DNA of 64,000 nt from Chishuiella changwenlii (GTDB lineage Bacteria > Bacteroidota > Bacteroidia > Flavobacteriales > Weeksellaceae). The notes below the pieces were generated by a model. It was not told the origin of the DNA, did not search any database, and was given only the letters and a program-made list of their open reading frames with translations. The stretch covers positions 248,001 to 312,000 of the forward strand of contig NZ_FRBH01000002.1 in the NCBI RefSeq assembly GCF_900142565.1, given 5' to 3'. How positions within the stretch are numbered: position 1 is the stretch's first letter; each line of letters starts with the position of its first letter. A program made the translations under genes and the position numbers. Shown in pieces: positions 26,252 to 35,791 of this stretch.

Positions 26252-27149
26252 TTATCATAATCCAGTTTTATTAAATGAAAGTGTCGATGCATTAATAATT
26301 AATGAATCGGGAATATATATAGATTGTACATTCGGAGGTGGAGGACACTCTCGCGAAATATTAAATAGATTAGATGAAAATGGGAAATTATTCTCATTTG
26401 ATCAAGATGTAGATGCAATTCGTAATAAAATTGATGACAATCGATTTGAATTAGTTGAACAGAATTTTCGCTTTCTTAAAAATAATTTAAGAATTAGAGG
26501 AATTAAACAAGTTGATGGAGTTTTAGGAGATTTAGGAGTTTCTTCTCATCAGTTTGATACACCAGAAAGAGGTTTTTCAACTCGATTTGATGGAGAGTTA
26601 GATATGAGAATGAATCAAAATGCTAAACTTTCTGCAAAAACAATTATTAATGAATACGAAGAAGAGGATCTGGCGCGTATTTTTTATGATTTTGGAGAGT
26701 TGCAAGGTTCTTATCGTTTAGCGAGAGAAGTTATAAAAGCAAGAGCTAATAAATCAATTGAAACAATTGATGAATTGAAGCAAATCTTTTCATTTATTCC
26801 TAAAATGAAAGAAAATAAGTTTTTTGCACAAATGTTTCAAGCTTTAAGAATTGAAGTGAACGATGAAATGGCAGCATTAAAAGATATGCTTTCTCAATGT
26901 ACAGATGTTATTAAGCCAGGAGGTCGTTTGGTTATTATCTCTTATCATTCTTTAGAAGATCGTTTAACAAAACGATTTATGAAAAACGGAATGTTCGAAG
27001 GTGAACCAGAAAGAGATGTATTTGGTAATTGGTCAGCGCCATTTAAACCATTGCAATCAAAAGTTATTATTCCAACACAGGAAGAAATAAACGAGAATCC
27101 AAGAGCACGTAGTGCTAAAATGAGAATAGCTGTTAGAAACGAAGATTAA
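26244..27149 (+). CDS. rsmH: 16S rRNA (cytosine-1402-N4)-methyltransferase
   Basis: SAM-dependent methyltransferase modifying C1402 in the ribosomal P site, 301 aa. It begins SSYHNPVLLNESVDAL, with the SAM-binding DCTFGGGGHSREIL, GVLGDLGVSSHQFD and PGGRLVIISYHSLEDR motifs of MraW/RsmH, and ends with NPRARSAKMRIA. ATG overlaps the end of mraZ, and ftsL follows after 6 bp. Confidence 0.97.
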   Translation: MSSYHNPVLLNESVDALIINESGIYIDCTFGGGGHSREILNRLDENGKLFSFDQDVDAIRNKIDDNRFELVEQNFRFLKNNLRIRGIKQVDGVLGDLGVSSHQFDTPERGFSTRFDGELDMRMNQNAKLSAKTIINEYEEEDLARIFYDFGELQGSYRLAREVIKARANKSIETIDELKQIFSFIPKMKENKFFAQMFQALRIEVNDEMAALKDMLSQCTDVIKPGGRLVIISYHSLEDRLTKRFMKNGMFEGEPERDVFGNWSAPFKPLQSKVIIPTQEEINENPRARSAKMRIAVRNED

Positions 27150-27155
27150 TAGTAG

Positions 27156-27515
27156 ATGGCGAAAAAGAAAAAAATATTACCAGAGAAAAAAACATTTTCA
27201 GGATTGTTAAGAGGAGAGTTTTTAATAAAAACAGGATCTGAGCAAAACTGGAAATTTATGTTGTATTTGGTAGGATTGGCTTTCTTAAGTATTTCTAGTT
27301 CGCATTTAGTAGATCAAAAAGTTGTTCGTATAGCAGAATTACAAGATAAAGTTGAGGATTTAAAATCTCAATACACAGATAAGCATCGCAATTTAATGCG
27401 TATGCAATTAGAAACAGAAATATTAGACCGTACAGCAGTTTACGGATTAAAGATACCAGATAAACAACCTTATTATATAGTGAACAAGGTATATGACAAC
27501 GTCAACGAAAAATAA
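27156..27515 (+). CDS. ftsL: FtsL-like division protein
   Basis: 119-aa bitopic membrane protein. A basic cytoplasmic N-terminus is followed by one membrane helix (MLYLVGLAFLSISSSHL, about residues 32-48) and a periplasmic coiled coil (VRIAELQDKVEDLKSQY). Sequence conservation is low, as usual for FtsL; position between rsmH and the PBP gene, size and topology make the call. It would bridge FtsQ and the FtsW-PBP synthase. Overlaps the next gene by 23 bp. Confidence 0.88.
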   Translation: MAKKKKILPEKKTFSGLLRGEFLIKTGSEQNWKFMLYLVGLAFLSISSSHLVDQKVVRIAELQDKVEDLKSQYTDKHRNLMRMQLETEILDRTAVYGLKIPDKQPYYIVNKVYDNVNEK

Positions 27516-29475
27516 AAACAACATGGTCATCAGAGGATGGGTTTTTGCCGGCGCGCTTGCGATTTGGGCAATACTCATTGTTGTTTTTATGTTCCGAATA
27601 AATATAATAGAAGGTGTTGAATTAGAAAAGTTTGCAGAAAAAAATAACTTCAGATTAGATACTGTTGCAGCAGAAAGAGGTAATCTTTATGCTTCTAATG
27701 GTGCGCTAATGGCAACAACTGTAACAAAACATAATGTATTTGTTGATTTAACAGTTATTAAAGATGAGTTATTTAAAACAGAAATGCATGGTCTTGCCGA
27801 TTCTTTAGGTAAGATGTTCTCAAAATCCCCATCTTATTTTTACGATAAATTTTCTACAGAACGTAAAAAGAAGAATCGTTACATGATGCTTGTAAAAGAT
27901 TTAGATTACGAGCAATATCAGCGTATAAAAACATTTCCAATCTTTAAGAGAGGTCAAAATAAAGGAGGTTTTATTCACGAAACAGAATCTAAAAGAGAAT
28001 TAATTGTTCAAGATATAGGAATTCGTACAATTGGTTATGATGACCGTAGAGGTAAAGTTGGTTTAGAAGGAGCTTATTCTGATTTACTAAGTGGTACTGA
28101 AGGTCGTCGTTGGGAACAATTTATGGGACGTGGTAAATGGAAACCAATGAAAAGTTGGGAACAAGAACCACAGGCCGGTTCATCGGTTTACACAACAATT
28201 GATGCTGATTTACAAATGGTTTCTTATGATGCTTTGTATAAACAACTTTCTGAGTTTGAAGCAGAACATGGTTCTGTTGTTATAATGGAAGTTAAAACAG
28301 GAAAAGTAAGAGCAATTGTTAATCTATCTCGTAAAAAAGACGGTACTTATATAGATGACTATAATTATGCGGTTGGAGAAGCTGCAGAACCAGGATCAAC
28401 ATTTAAAACTGTTTCATTGTTAGCTGCAATGGACGATGGATTTATTAATAAAAATTCTACAGTTGAAACGGGGAATGGTAGTTATAAATTCTATGGTAGA
28501 ACAATTACAGATACGCATGGTTATGGAACATTAACTGTGGATGGAGTTGTTAAAAAATCTTCGAACATTGGAACGGCTAAAATAATTAATAAATATTACG
28601 GTGAAAGCCCTAAAAAATTCTTCAAAAAAATGGACGAATGGCATATGACATCTCCATTAGGTATTGATATTTTAGGAGAGGGTAAACCTATTATGCACCG
28701 TCCAGATAGTAAAGTATGGAGTAATATTACACTTCCTGTAATGGGATACGGTTACGGTCTGCAATTAACACCAATACAAATTGTTACTTTTTACAATGCT
28801 GTTGCAAATAATGGTAAAATGTTGAAGCCGTTATTTATGGATAAAATAACAAAAAAAGGAGAAGCAGATGTAAATTTTAAACCAGTTGTTTTGGTTGAGC
28901 AATTAACATCGCTAGAAAATATAAAACAAATGCAAGAAATGCTGCGTGGAGCAGTAGAGCAAGGAACTGGAAGAATTATTAGTAATAGTAATTATGATAT
29001 TGCTGGTAAAACAGGAACAGCACGTGTTGATTATTGGAAAAAAGAAGGAAAAGGAATGCAGTATCGTGCATCTTTTGCGGGATATTTTCCAGCTAAAAAT
29101 CCAAAATATTCTTGTATTGTAGTTGTTCATAAACCAAATACATCAAAAGGATTTTATGGAGGTAGTGTAACAGCACCAGTTTTTAAGAAAATTGCAGATT
29201 GGATTTATTCAAAAACTCCAATTCCTTTACCTCATAATTTGGTAAAGAAAAATGTAGTTAGAGAATTTAAAAAAGAAAATAAAGTAATAGTAGATCAATC
29301 TAAAAATATAATACCAAATGTCGCAGGATATGTTGGTTATGACGCTATACAGTCGTTAGAAAATTTAGGATTGAATGTACAATATACAGGATTTGGTAGG
29401 GTTTTAAAACAATCTATACCTGCGGGAACAAAGTTTAAGAAAGGTGAAAAAATCTATTTAATATTAGAAGGATGA
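27493..29475 (+). CDS. ftsI: Division-specific class B penicillin-binding protein with PASTA domain
   Basis: Septal peptidoglycan transpeptidase, 660 aa. N-terminal membrane anchor (about residues 14-36), dimerisation domain with RGNLYASNG, and transpeptidase domain with S302-T-F-K305, S356-S-N358 and K506-T-G508. One C-terminal PASTA domain (about residues 600-660) is present, as in SpoVD-like proteins and Bacteroidota FtsI. ATG 27493 gives a 23-bp overlap with ftsL; an in-frame ATG at 27523 (residue 11) is an alternative start. Confidence 0.95.
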   Translation: MTTSTKNKNNMVIRGWVFAGALAIWAILIVVFMFRINIIEGVELEKFAEKNNFRLDTVAAERGNLYASNGALMATTVTKHNVFVDLTVIKDELFKTEMHGLADSLGKMFSKSPSYFYDKFSTERKKKNRYMMLVKDLDYEQYQRIKTFPIFKRGQNKGGFIHETESKRELIVQDIGIRTIGYDDRRGKVGLEGAYSDLLSGTEGRRWEQFMGRGKWKPMKSWEQEPQAGSSVYTTIDADLQMVSYDALYKQLSEFEAEHGSVVIMEVKTGKVRAIVNLSRKKDGTYIDDYNYAVGEAAEPGSTFKTVSLLAAMDDGFINKNSTVETGNGSYKFYGRTITDTHGYGTLTVDGVVKKSSNIGTAKIINKYYGESPKKFFKKMDEWHMTSPLGIDILGEGKPIMHRPDSKVWSNITLPVMGYGYGLQLTPIQIVTFYNAVANNGKMLKPLFMDKITKKGEADVNFKPVVLVEQLTSLENIKQMQEMLRGAVEQGTGRIISNSNYDIAGKTGTARVDYWKKEGKGMQYRASFAGYFPAKNPKYSCIVVVHKPNTSKGFYGGSVTAPVFKKIADWIYSKTPIPLPHNLVKKNVVREFKKENKVIVDQSKNIIPNVAGYVGYDAIQSLENLGLNVQYTGFGRVLKQSIPAGTKFKKGEKIYLILEG

Positions 29476-30935
29476 AAAGTTTAGTTGACTTGCTATATAA
29501 AGTATCCATCTTAGAGATTATTAACACGACTAAAATTGAAGTGAATAACATTCAATTTGATTCGAGAAAAATAGAAAAAGATGATGTTTTTGTCGCTGTA
29601 AAAGGAGTTACAGTCGATGGCCATCAATATGTAGAGAAGGCAGTCTCGTTAGGAGCAAAAGTAATTATTTGTGAAGTTTTACCTACAGAAATTACAGAAG
29701 GAATAACATATGTAAAAGTAGAAGATTCTACAATTGCATTAGGGATTTTAGCTTCTAATTATTATGATAACCCAACAAAAGATTTAAAATTAGTTGGTGT
29801 TACAGGAACAAATGGAAAAACCACAACAACAACTTTATTATACGAATTGTTTACAAAATTGGGATATGCTTGTGCATTGGTTTCTACAATAAAAATTGTT
29901 ATTGATGGAGAAGAAATTCCATCGACACATACAACACCAGATATTTTAACATTAAATAAAATGTTTCGTGAAGCTGTAAACCGTGGCTGTGATTATGCTT
30001 TTATGGAAGTTTCATCTCACGGAATACATCAAAATAGAATTGCAGGATTACATTTTGAGGTTGCAGGTTTTACGAATATTACACATGATCATTTAGATTA
30101 TCATAAAACATTTGCAAATTATATTGCTGCAAAAAAGAAGTTCTTTGATGATTTGCCAAAAACATCAACAGCGATTTCGAATGCAGATGATAAAAATGGT
30201 AAAGTAATGCTTCAGAATACAAATGCAACAAAGAAAATGTATGCTTTGAAAACTGATGCAGATTTTAAAGGTAGAATCATCGAACATCAGTTTGATGGTA
30301 TGCAATTGGAATTTAATAATAAAGAGTTTTGGACATCTTTAATAGGGCAATTTAATGCCTCAAATTTATTATTAGTTTTTGGTGTTGCATCTGTTTTAGA
30401 ACAAGATGAGATTGAGGTTTTAAAAGCGTTGAGTACATTAGGAAATGTAGATGGACGTTTTCAGAGTTTTAAAACAGAATCTGGAATTGTTATTATTGTT
30501 GATTATGCTCATACACCAGATGCATTAGAAAATGTTTTACGAACAATAGAAGCTATACGTACAAGAAACGAAAAGTTAATAACTGTTGTTGGTTGTGGTG
30601 GAGACAGAGATAAAACGAAGCGTCCAGAAATGGCAGATATCGCAAGTGAAAAATCAAATTTAGCAATTTTTACTTCTGATAATCCAAGAACAGAGGATGC
30701 AGAAGAAATTCTTCGTGATATGGAAGTGGGTGTAAAGGCTCAATTTTATAACCGAACATTAAAAATTACAGATCGTAAAGAAGCTATAAAAACAGCCATT
30801 AAAATGGCAGAACCTAAAGATATTATTTTGATTGCCGGAAAAGGGCACGAAACATATCAAGAAATTAACGGAGTGAGAACACATTTTTCTGATGTAGAAA
30901 TAGCAACAGAATTAAGCAAAATCTTAAACAAATAG
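29472..30935 (+). CDS. murE: UDP-MurNAc-tripeptide synthetase (meso-DAP adding)
   Basis: Adds the third stem residue to UDP-MurNAc-Ala-Glu in the cytoplasm. 487 aa. The ATP loop is GVTGTNGKTTTTTLLYE, with central DNPRTED. The DNPR tetrad is the marker for meso-diaminopimelate rather than lysine specificity. HTTPDILTLN and YAHTPDALENVLRT are further family marks. It overlaps the PBP gene by 4 bp (ATGA). Confidence 0.97.
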   Translation: MKSLVDLLYKVSILEIINTTKIEVNNIQFDSRKIEKDDVFVAVKGVTVDGHQYVEKAVSLGAKVIICEVLPTEITEGITYVKVEDSTIALGILASNYYDNPTKDLKLVGVTGTNGKTTTTTLLYELFTKLGYACALVSTIKIVIDGEEIPSTHTTPDILTLNKMFREAVNRGCDYAFMEVSSHGIHQNRIAGLHFEVAGFTNITHDHLDYHKTFANYIAAKKKFFDDLPKTSTAISNADDKNGKVMLQNTNATKKMYALKTDADFKGRIIEHQFDGMQLEFNNKEFWTSLIGQFNASNLLLVFGVASVLEQDEIEVLKALSTLGNVDGRFQSFKTESGIVIIVDYAHTPDALENVLRTIEAIRTRNEKLITVVGCGGDRDKTKRPEMADIASEKSNLAIFTSDNPRTEDAEEILRDMEVGVKAQFYNRTLKITDRKEAIKTAIKMAEPKDIILIAGKGHETYQEINGVRTHFSDVEIATELSKILNK

Positions 30936-30938
30936 AGG

Positions 30939-32168
30939 ATGTTATACTATTTATTTGATTATTTACAAAATTTACATTTTCCTGGAGCTAGAATGTTCCA
31001 GTATACATCTTTTCGCTCGGCAATGGCGATTCTATTAGCAATGTTTATCAGTTTGTTTTTTGGAAAAAGAATTATCAATTTCTTAAGAAAAAAACAAATG
31101 GGTGAAATTGTTCGTGATTTAGGTTTAAAAGGACAAATAGAAAAAGCTGGAACACCAACAATGGGTGGGTTAATCATTATTTTGGCAACCTTAGTTCCTA
31201 CAATTTTATTTGCTCGACTAGATAATATTTACATTATAATTCTATTAATTTCTACACTTTGGTTAGGAGCAATAGGTTTTTTAGATGATTATATAAAAGT
31301 ATTTAAAAAGAATAAAGAAGGATTAAAAGGTAAGTTTAAGATTTTAGGACAATTAGGATTAGGAATTGTCGTAGGATTAATGCTTTTCTTTAGTCCAACA
31401 GTTACTGTTAAACACCAAGAAGATAGAACAAAAATAAATTCTTCAACAGAATTTAGACCAGTTACGTTTGGTGAAGAAGAGAAAACATTGGATACAACAA
31501 TGCCTTTTGTAAAAGGTAACGAATTCAACTATTCGGATATATTATTTTGGATGGATGCATCTGAAAGACCAGTTTGGGCTGTTGCTGCGATTTTTGTTTT
31601 TGCCGTAATTTTTATTATTACAGCAGTATCAAATGGAGCGAATTTAACAGATGGAATAGATGGTTTAGCTGCAGGTAGTTCTGCTGTAATAATGGGAGCA
31701 ATTGCACTGTTTATTTTTGTATCTGGAAATATAATGTTTGCAGATTATTTAAATATCATGTTTATTCCTCGTTCAGAAGAGGTACTTATTTTTTGTGGTG
31801 CTTTTTTAGGAGGTTTAATAGGATTTATTTGGTACAATACTTATCCTGCTCAAGTATTTATGGGAGATACAGGAAGTTTAACAATTGGAGGAGTAATCGC
31901 TGTTTTAGCAATTATTGTTCGTAAAGAATTGTTGTTACCAATTTTATGTGGAATATTCTTTTGTGAGAGTTTATCTGTTATGTTACAGGTATCTTACTTT
32001 AAATATACAAAGAAGAAATATGGAGAAGGGCGTAGAATATTTTTAATGTCTCCGTTACATCACCATTTTCAGAAATTAGGATACCATGAAAGTAAAATTG
32101 TTGTAAGAGCAATTATCATGGGAATTGTTTTAGCCGTAGTAAGTATCATCACGCTTAAAATTAGATAA
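30939..32168 (+). CDS. mraY: Phospho-MurNAc-pentapeptide transferase
   Basis: Integral membrane enzyme forming lipid I from UDP-MurNAc-pentapeptide and undecaprenyl phosphate. 409 aa with about ten membrane segments. Motifs [16 protein letters not shown] (catalytic Asp pair), [12 protein letters not shown] and [12 protein letters not shown], and the histidine cluster [14 protein letters not shown], are all present. An insert of some 50 residues after the fourth helix (about residues 155-210) is longer than in E. coli but common in Bacteroidota. Confidence 0.97.
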   Translation: MLYYLFDYLQNLHFPGARMFQYTSFRSAMAILLAMFISLFFGKRIINFLRKKQMGEIVRDLGLKGQIEKAGTPTMGGLIIILATLVPTILFARLDNIYIIILLISTLWLGAIGFLDDYIKVFKKNKEGLKGKFKILGQLGLGIVVGLMLFFSPTVTVKHQEDRTKINSSTEFRPVTFGEEEKTLDTTMPFVKGNEFNYSDILFWMDASERPVWAVAAIFVFAVIFIITAVSNGANLTDGIDGLAAGSSAVIMGAIALFIFVSGNIMFADYLNIMFIPRSEEVLIFCGAFLGGLIGFIWYNTYPAQVFMGDTGSLTIGGVIAVLAIIVRKELLLPILCGIFFCESLSVMLQVSYFKYTKKKYGEGRRIFLMSPLHHHFQKLGYHESKIVVRAIIMGIVLAVVSIITLKIR

Positions 32169-32169
32169 A

Positions 32170-33504
32170 ATGAAAAGAATAGTCGTTTTAGGAGGTGGTG
32201 AAAGCGGTGTAGGAACAGCTATTCTTGCAAAGAAAGAAAACTTTGATGTTTTTCTTTCTGATATGGGAATTATAAAAGATAATTATAAAATACTTTTAGA
32301 AGAATACGGGATTGCTTATGAAGAAGGTCAGCACACAGAAGATTTAATTCTTAATGCAGACGAAGTAATGAAAAGTCCAGGTATTTCGAAAAAAGCAGCG
32401 CTAATTCAGAAAATCGAAACAAAAGGAATTTCGATTGTATCTGAAATTGAATTTGCGTCTCGATATACAGATGCAAAAATTATTGCAATAACAGGATCAA
32501 ATGGAAAGACAACAACAACAAGTTTGATGTTCCATATCCTTAAGCAAGCTGGATTAAATGTAGGATTAGGTGGAAACATTGGTAAAAGTTTTGCAAAATC
32601 TGTTGCTGAAGATAACTACGATTTTTATGTATTAGAGATTAGTAGTTTTCAGTTAGATGATATCAAAACTAATTTTAAACCTCATGTGGCTATTTTGTTA
32701 AACATTACACCAGATCATTTAGATCAATACAATTATCAATTTGATTTGTATGCAAAATCTAAATTCAGAATAACTGAAAACCAAGATGAGAACGATTATT
32801 TTATCTACAATTTAGATGATCCAAAAATAATGGAGATGATAAATCAGATTGATATTCGTGCGAACCTAAAACCGTTCACAATGATGGATGCAACGAATGA
32901 AGCATACGCGAACAACGAATTATTTCGCGTAAATGATTCGAATGGTGATTTTACAATATTAGTAAATGAATTAGGATTAATAGGAAAACATAATGTTTCT
33001 AATTCTTTAGCGGCTGCAGTTGCTGCTAAAATTATTAATATTAATAATGAGGATCTAAAGAAAAGTTTATCAGATTTTAAATCTGTTGAACACCGTTTAG
33101 AACCAGTTTTAACAGTAGGAGGAATAGATTTTATTAACGACTCTAAAGCAACAAATGTTAATGCAACTTATTTTGCATTAGAAAGTATGACAAAACCAGT
33201 TGTATGGATTGTAGGAGGAGTAGATAAAGGAAATGATTATAACGAAGTTTTATCTTTTGTAAAAAAGAAAGTAAAAGCTATTGTTTGTTTAGGTAAAGAC
33301 AATTCTAAATTAATAGAATTCTTTAGTCCTTATGTTGATACAATCATCGAAACAAATAATATGGAAGATTGTGTAACTAAAGCTTACAAGTTAGCAGAAA
33401 AAGGAGAAAAAGTTTTATTATCTCCTGCTTGTGCAAGTTTTGATTTGTTTAAAAGTTACGAAGATCGAGGAGATCAATTTAAAGAAAATGTAAGAAAATT
33501 ATAA
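32170..33504 (+). CDS. murD: UDP-MurNAc-alanine D-glutamate ligase
   Basis: Adds D-glutamate to UDP-MurNAc-L-Ala. 444 aa. N-terminal Rossmann segment VLGGGESGVGTAIL, ATP loop ITGSNGKTTTTSLMFHIL, NITPDHLDQY, and the C-terminal NDSKATNVNATYFALES and LSPACASFDLFKSYEDRG are diagnostic. It starts 1 bp after the mraY stop. Confidence 0.97.
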   Translation: MKRIVVLGGGESGVGTAILAKKENFDVFLSDMGIIKDNYKILLEEYGIAYEEGQHTEDLILNADEVMKSPGISKKAALIQKIETKGISIVSEIEFASRYTDAKIIAITGSNGKTTTTSLMFHILKQAGLNVGLGGNIGKSFAKSVAEDNYDFYVLEISSFQLDDIKTNFKPHVAILLNITPDHLDQYNYQFDLYAKSKFRITENQDENDYFIYNLDDPKIMEMINQIDIRANLKPFTMMDATNEAYANNELFRVNDSNGDFTILVNELGLIGKHNVSNSLAAAVAAKIININNEDLKKSLSDFKSVEHRLEPVLTVGGIDFINDSKATNVNATYFALESMTKPVVWIVGGVDKGNDYNEVLSFVKKKVKAIVCLGKDNSKLIEFFSPYVDTIIETNNMEDCVTKAYKLAEKGEKVLLSPACASFDLFKSYEDRGDQFKENVRKL

Positions 33505-33513
33505 TTACGAGTG

Positions 33514-34713
33514 ATGTCAACAATAGTTCAAAAATATTTTAAAGGGGATAAACCTCTTTGGGCTTTCATCTTATTGTTAGCACTATTTTCGTTCTTGCCT
33601 GTTTATTCAGCAAGTTCTAACTTAGTGTATACTGTAGGTTCTGGAAGTATTTTTGGGCATTTAGCAAAACATGCGGTAATACTTCTTATAGGTTTATTTA
33701 TTATTTACGGTTTACAGCGTGTAGATTATCGTTGGTTTGGCTTACTCGCATTGAGTGCTGTTGTTGTACTTGCTATAGTCTTGCTGATTACAATGATTCA
33801 GGGACAGACCATTGGTGGAGCAAATGCTTCTCGTTGGTTAACAATTCCAGGTACAGGAATCGGAATACAGCCTTCCATGATTGCTTCTCAAGCATTACTG
33901 ATTTATATAGCTCGTTATTTAACAAAGAATAGAGATAAAGAATATACGTGGAAAAATATAGCACTTCCGTTACTATTACCAATTTTGGTAATCGTTGGAT
34001 TAATTTTTCCATCTAATGGATCTACTGCTTTAATGTTAGCAGGAATGTGTGGAATACTTTTAATAATAGGAGGATTCCCATTAAAATATTTACTTTCTAT
34101 TGCTGGAGTTGGAGTCCTTTTCGGAGGGATATTTATTTGGGTTGCATTAAAACAACCAGATTTAATTTCTAATTCTCGTGTACATACGTGGATGTCTCGT
34201 ATAGAAAAATTTAATGATGATTCTGGTTTAGAAAGTTATCAAGTTTTACATGCAAAAGCAGCAATTGCAAGAGGCTTAAATGAAATGGCTGGACCAGGTA
34301 AAAGTGTTTTTAAACAAACATTACCTCAATCATCTTCAGATTTTATTTTTGCAATTATTGTTGAAGAATACGGAGCAATCGGAGCTATATTATTGATTGG
34401 TATATTTTTACTAATTCTGATTAGAATCTGTATCATCGCTTCGAAAATACATACAATTTTTGGTACGTTACTTGTATTTGCAGTTGGCTTGCCAATTATT
34501 ATTCAATCCATGGTTAATATGGCTGTTGCGGTAAATTTAATTCCTGTAACAGGACAACCATTACCAATGATTAGTTATGGAGGAACATCCATTTGGATGA
34601 CTTGTATATCATTTGGAATTATTTTGAGTGTTAGTACTCAAATAAAATCGCAAGAAGAGTTAGAACAAGATAGAAAATTATTAAGTGAAGAATACATCGA
34701 AGACATCGCCTAG
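33514..34713 (+). CDS. ftsW: Septal peptidoglycan glycosyltransferase FtsW
   Basis: SEDS-family polymerase partnered with the division PBP. 399 aa with ten hydrophobic segments. Family marks include GGANASRWLTIPGTGIGIQP, MCGILLIIGG, FIFAIIVEEYG (catalytic-region Glu) and GQPLPMISYGGTSIW. I take ATG 33514; the GTG directly before it (33511) is in frame and would add one residue. It overlaps murG by 29 bp. Confidence 0.95.
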   Translation: MSTIVQKYFKGDKPLWAFILLLALFSFLPVYSASSNLVYTVGSGSIFGHLAKHAVILLIGLFIIYGLQRVDYRWFGLLALSAVVVLAIVLLITMIQGQTIGGANASRWLTIPGTGIGIQPSMIASQALLIYIARYLTKNRDKEYTWKNIALPLLLPILVIVGLIFPSNGSTALMLAGMCGILLIIGGFPLKYLLSIAGVGVLFGGIFIWVALKQPDLISNSRVHTWMSRIEKFNDDSGLESYQVLHAKAAIARGLNEMAGPGKSVFKQTLPQSSSDFIFAIIVEEYGAIGAILLIGIFLLILIRICIIASKIHTIFGTLLVFAVGLPIIIQSMVNMAVAVNLIPVTGQPLPMISYGGTSIWMTCISFGIILSVSTQIKSQEELEQDRKLLSEEYIEDIA

Positions 34714-35791
34714 AGTTTTAATTAGCGGCGGAGGAACAGGTGGACATATATATCCAGCCATAGCAATTGCAGACGAAATAAAACGCCGTTTGCCAGATGC
34801 TCAAATTTTGTTCGTAGGAGCAGAAGGAAGAATGGAAATGGAAAAAGTTCCAAAAGTTGGTTATCAAATAAAAGGATTACCAATTTCTGGGTTTGATAGA
34901 AGTAATATGAAAGCGAATTTAAAATTCCCTTTCAAATTGATAAAGAGTTTAAATCTAGCAAAGAAAATTTATAAAGAATTTAAGCCAGATTTAGCAATTG
35001 GTACAGGTGGTTATGCCAGTGGACCAATGTTATGGGTAGCAGGAAAAAATAATGTTCCAGTAATTTTACAAGAACAAAACTCTTTTCCAGGTGTTACCAA
35101 TAAAATTTTGAAGAATAAAGCTAAGGCAATTTGTACAGCTTACGAATCTATTTCGCAATTTCCACAGGAAAAGATCCATTACACTGGAAATCCTATTCGT
35201 GGAGAGATATTTCAAAATTTACCAACAAAAGCAGAAGCAATAGCTGTTTTTGGATTAGATCCCGAAAAACCAACTGTATTATCTGTTGGTGGATCTCAAG
35301 GATCAAGAGCAATGAATAATGCTTGGTTAGAAAACTTAGAGGAATTTGTTGCGAGTGGCGTTCAGTTAATTTGGCAAACAGGAAAGTTAGATTATCAGAA
35401 GATAAAAGAATTGGTCGGAAATAAATATCCATCTATTCATGTTACAGAGTTTATTTATAATATGAAAGATGCTTATGCAGCTTCAGATTGTATTGTTTCT
35501 CGTGCAGGAGCTATGGCAATTTCTGAATTATCTATAATTGGAAAACCAACAATTTTACTTCCGTTACCAACAGCAGCTGAAGATCATCAAACTAAAAATG
35601 CTCAAGCATTAGTAGAAAAAGATGCAGCAATTTTAGTAAAAGATGCAGAAGCAAAACAACAATTAGTAAAGCAAGTAATTGCTTTATCTAATGATGAAGA
35701 GTTAAAACAAAAATTATCTCAAAATATTAAGCAATTAGGTAAACCTAATGCGACAAAAGAGATTGTTGATATAGTACTGAATTTATTATAA
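34685..35791 (+). CDS. murG: UDP-GlcNAc transferase MurG (lipid II synthesis)
   Basis: Converts lipid I to lipid II at the inner face of the membrane. 368 aa, GT-B fold: N-terminal ISGGGTGGHIYPAIAIADE, IGTGGYASGPMLWVA, LQEQNSFPGVTNK, and the C-terminal SVGGSQGSRAMN and SRAGAMAISEL with LPTAAEDHQTKNA. The start must be GTG 34685: a stop codon is immediately upstream in frame and the next Met is far inside the conserved domain. This forces a 29-bp overlap with ftsW. It shares one base with murC (TAATG). Confidence 0.96.
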   Translation: MKNTSKTSPRVLISGGGTGGHIYPAIAIADEIKRRLPDAQILFVGAEGRMEMEKVPKVGYQIKGLPISGFDRSNMKANLKFPFKLIKSLNLAKKIYKEFKPDLAIGTGGYASGPMLWVAGKNNVPVILQEQNSFPGVTNKILKNKAKAICTAYESISQFPQEKIHYTGNPIRGEIFQNLPTKAEAIAVFGLDPEKPTVLSVGGSQGSRAMNNAWLENLEEFVASGVQLIWQTGKLDYQKIKELVGNKYPSIHVTEFIYNMKDAYAASDCIVSRAGAMAISELSIIGKPTILLPLPTAAEDHQTKNAQALVEKDAAILVKDAEAKQQLVKQVIALSNDEELKQKLSQNIKQLGKPNATKEIVDIVLNLL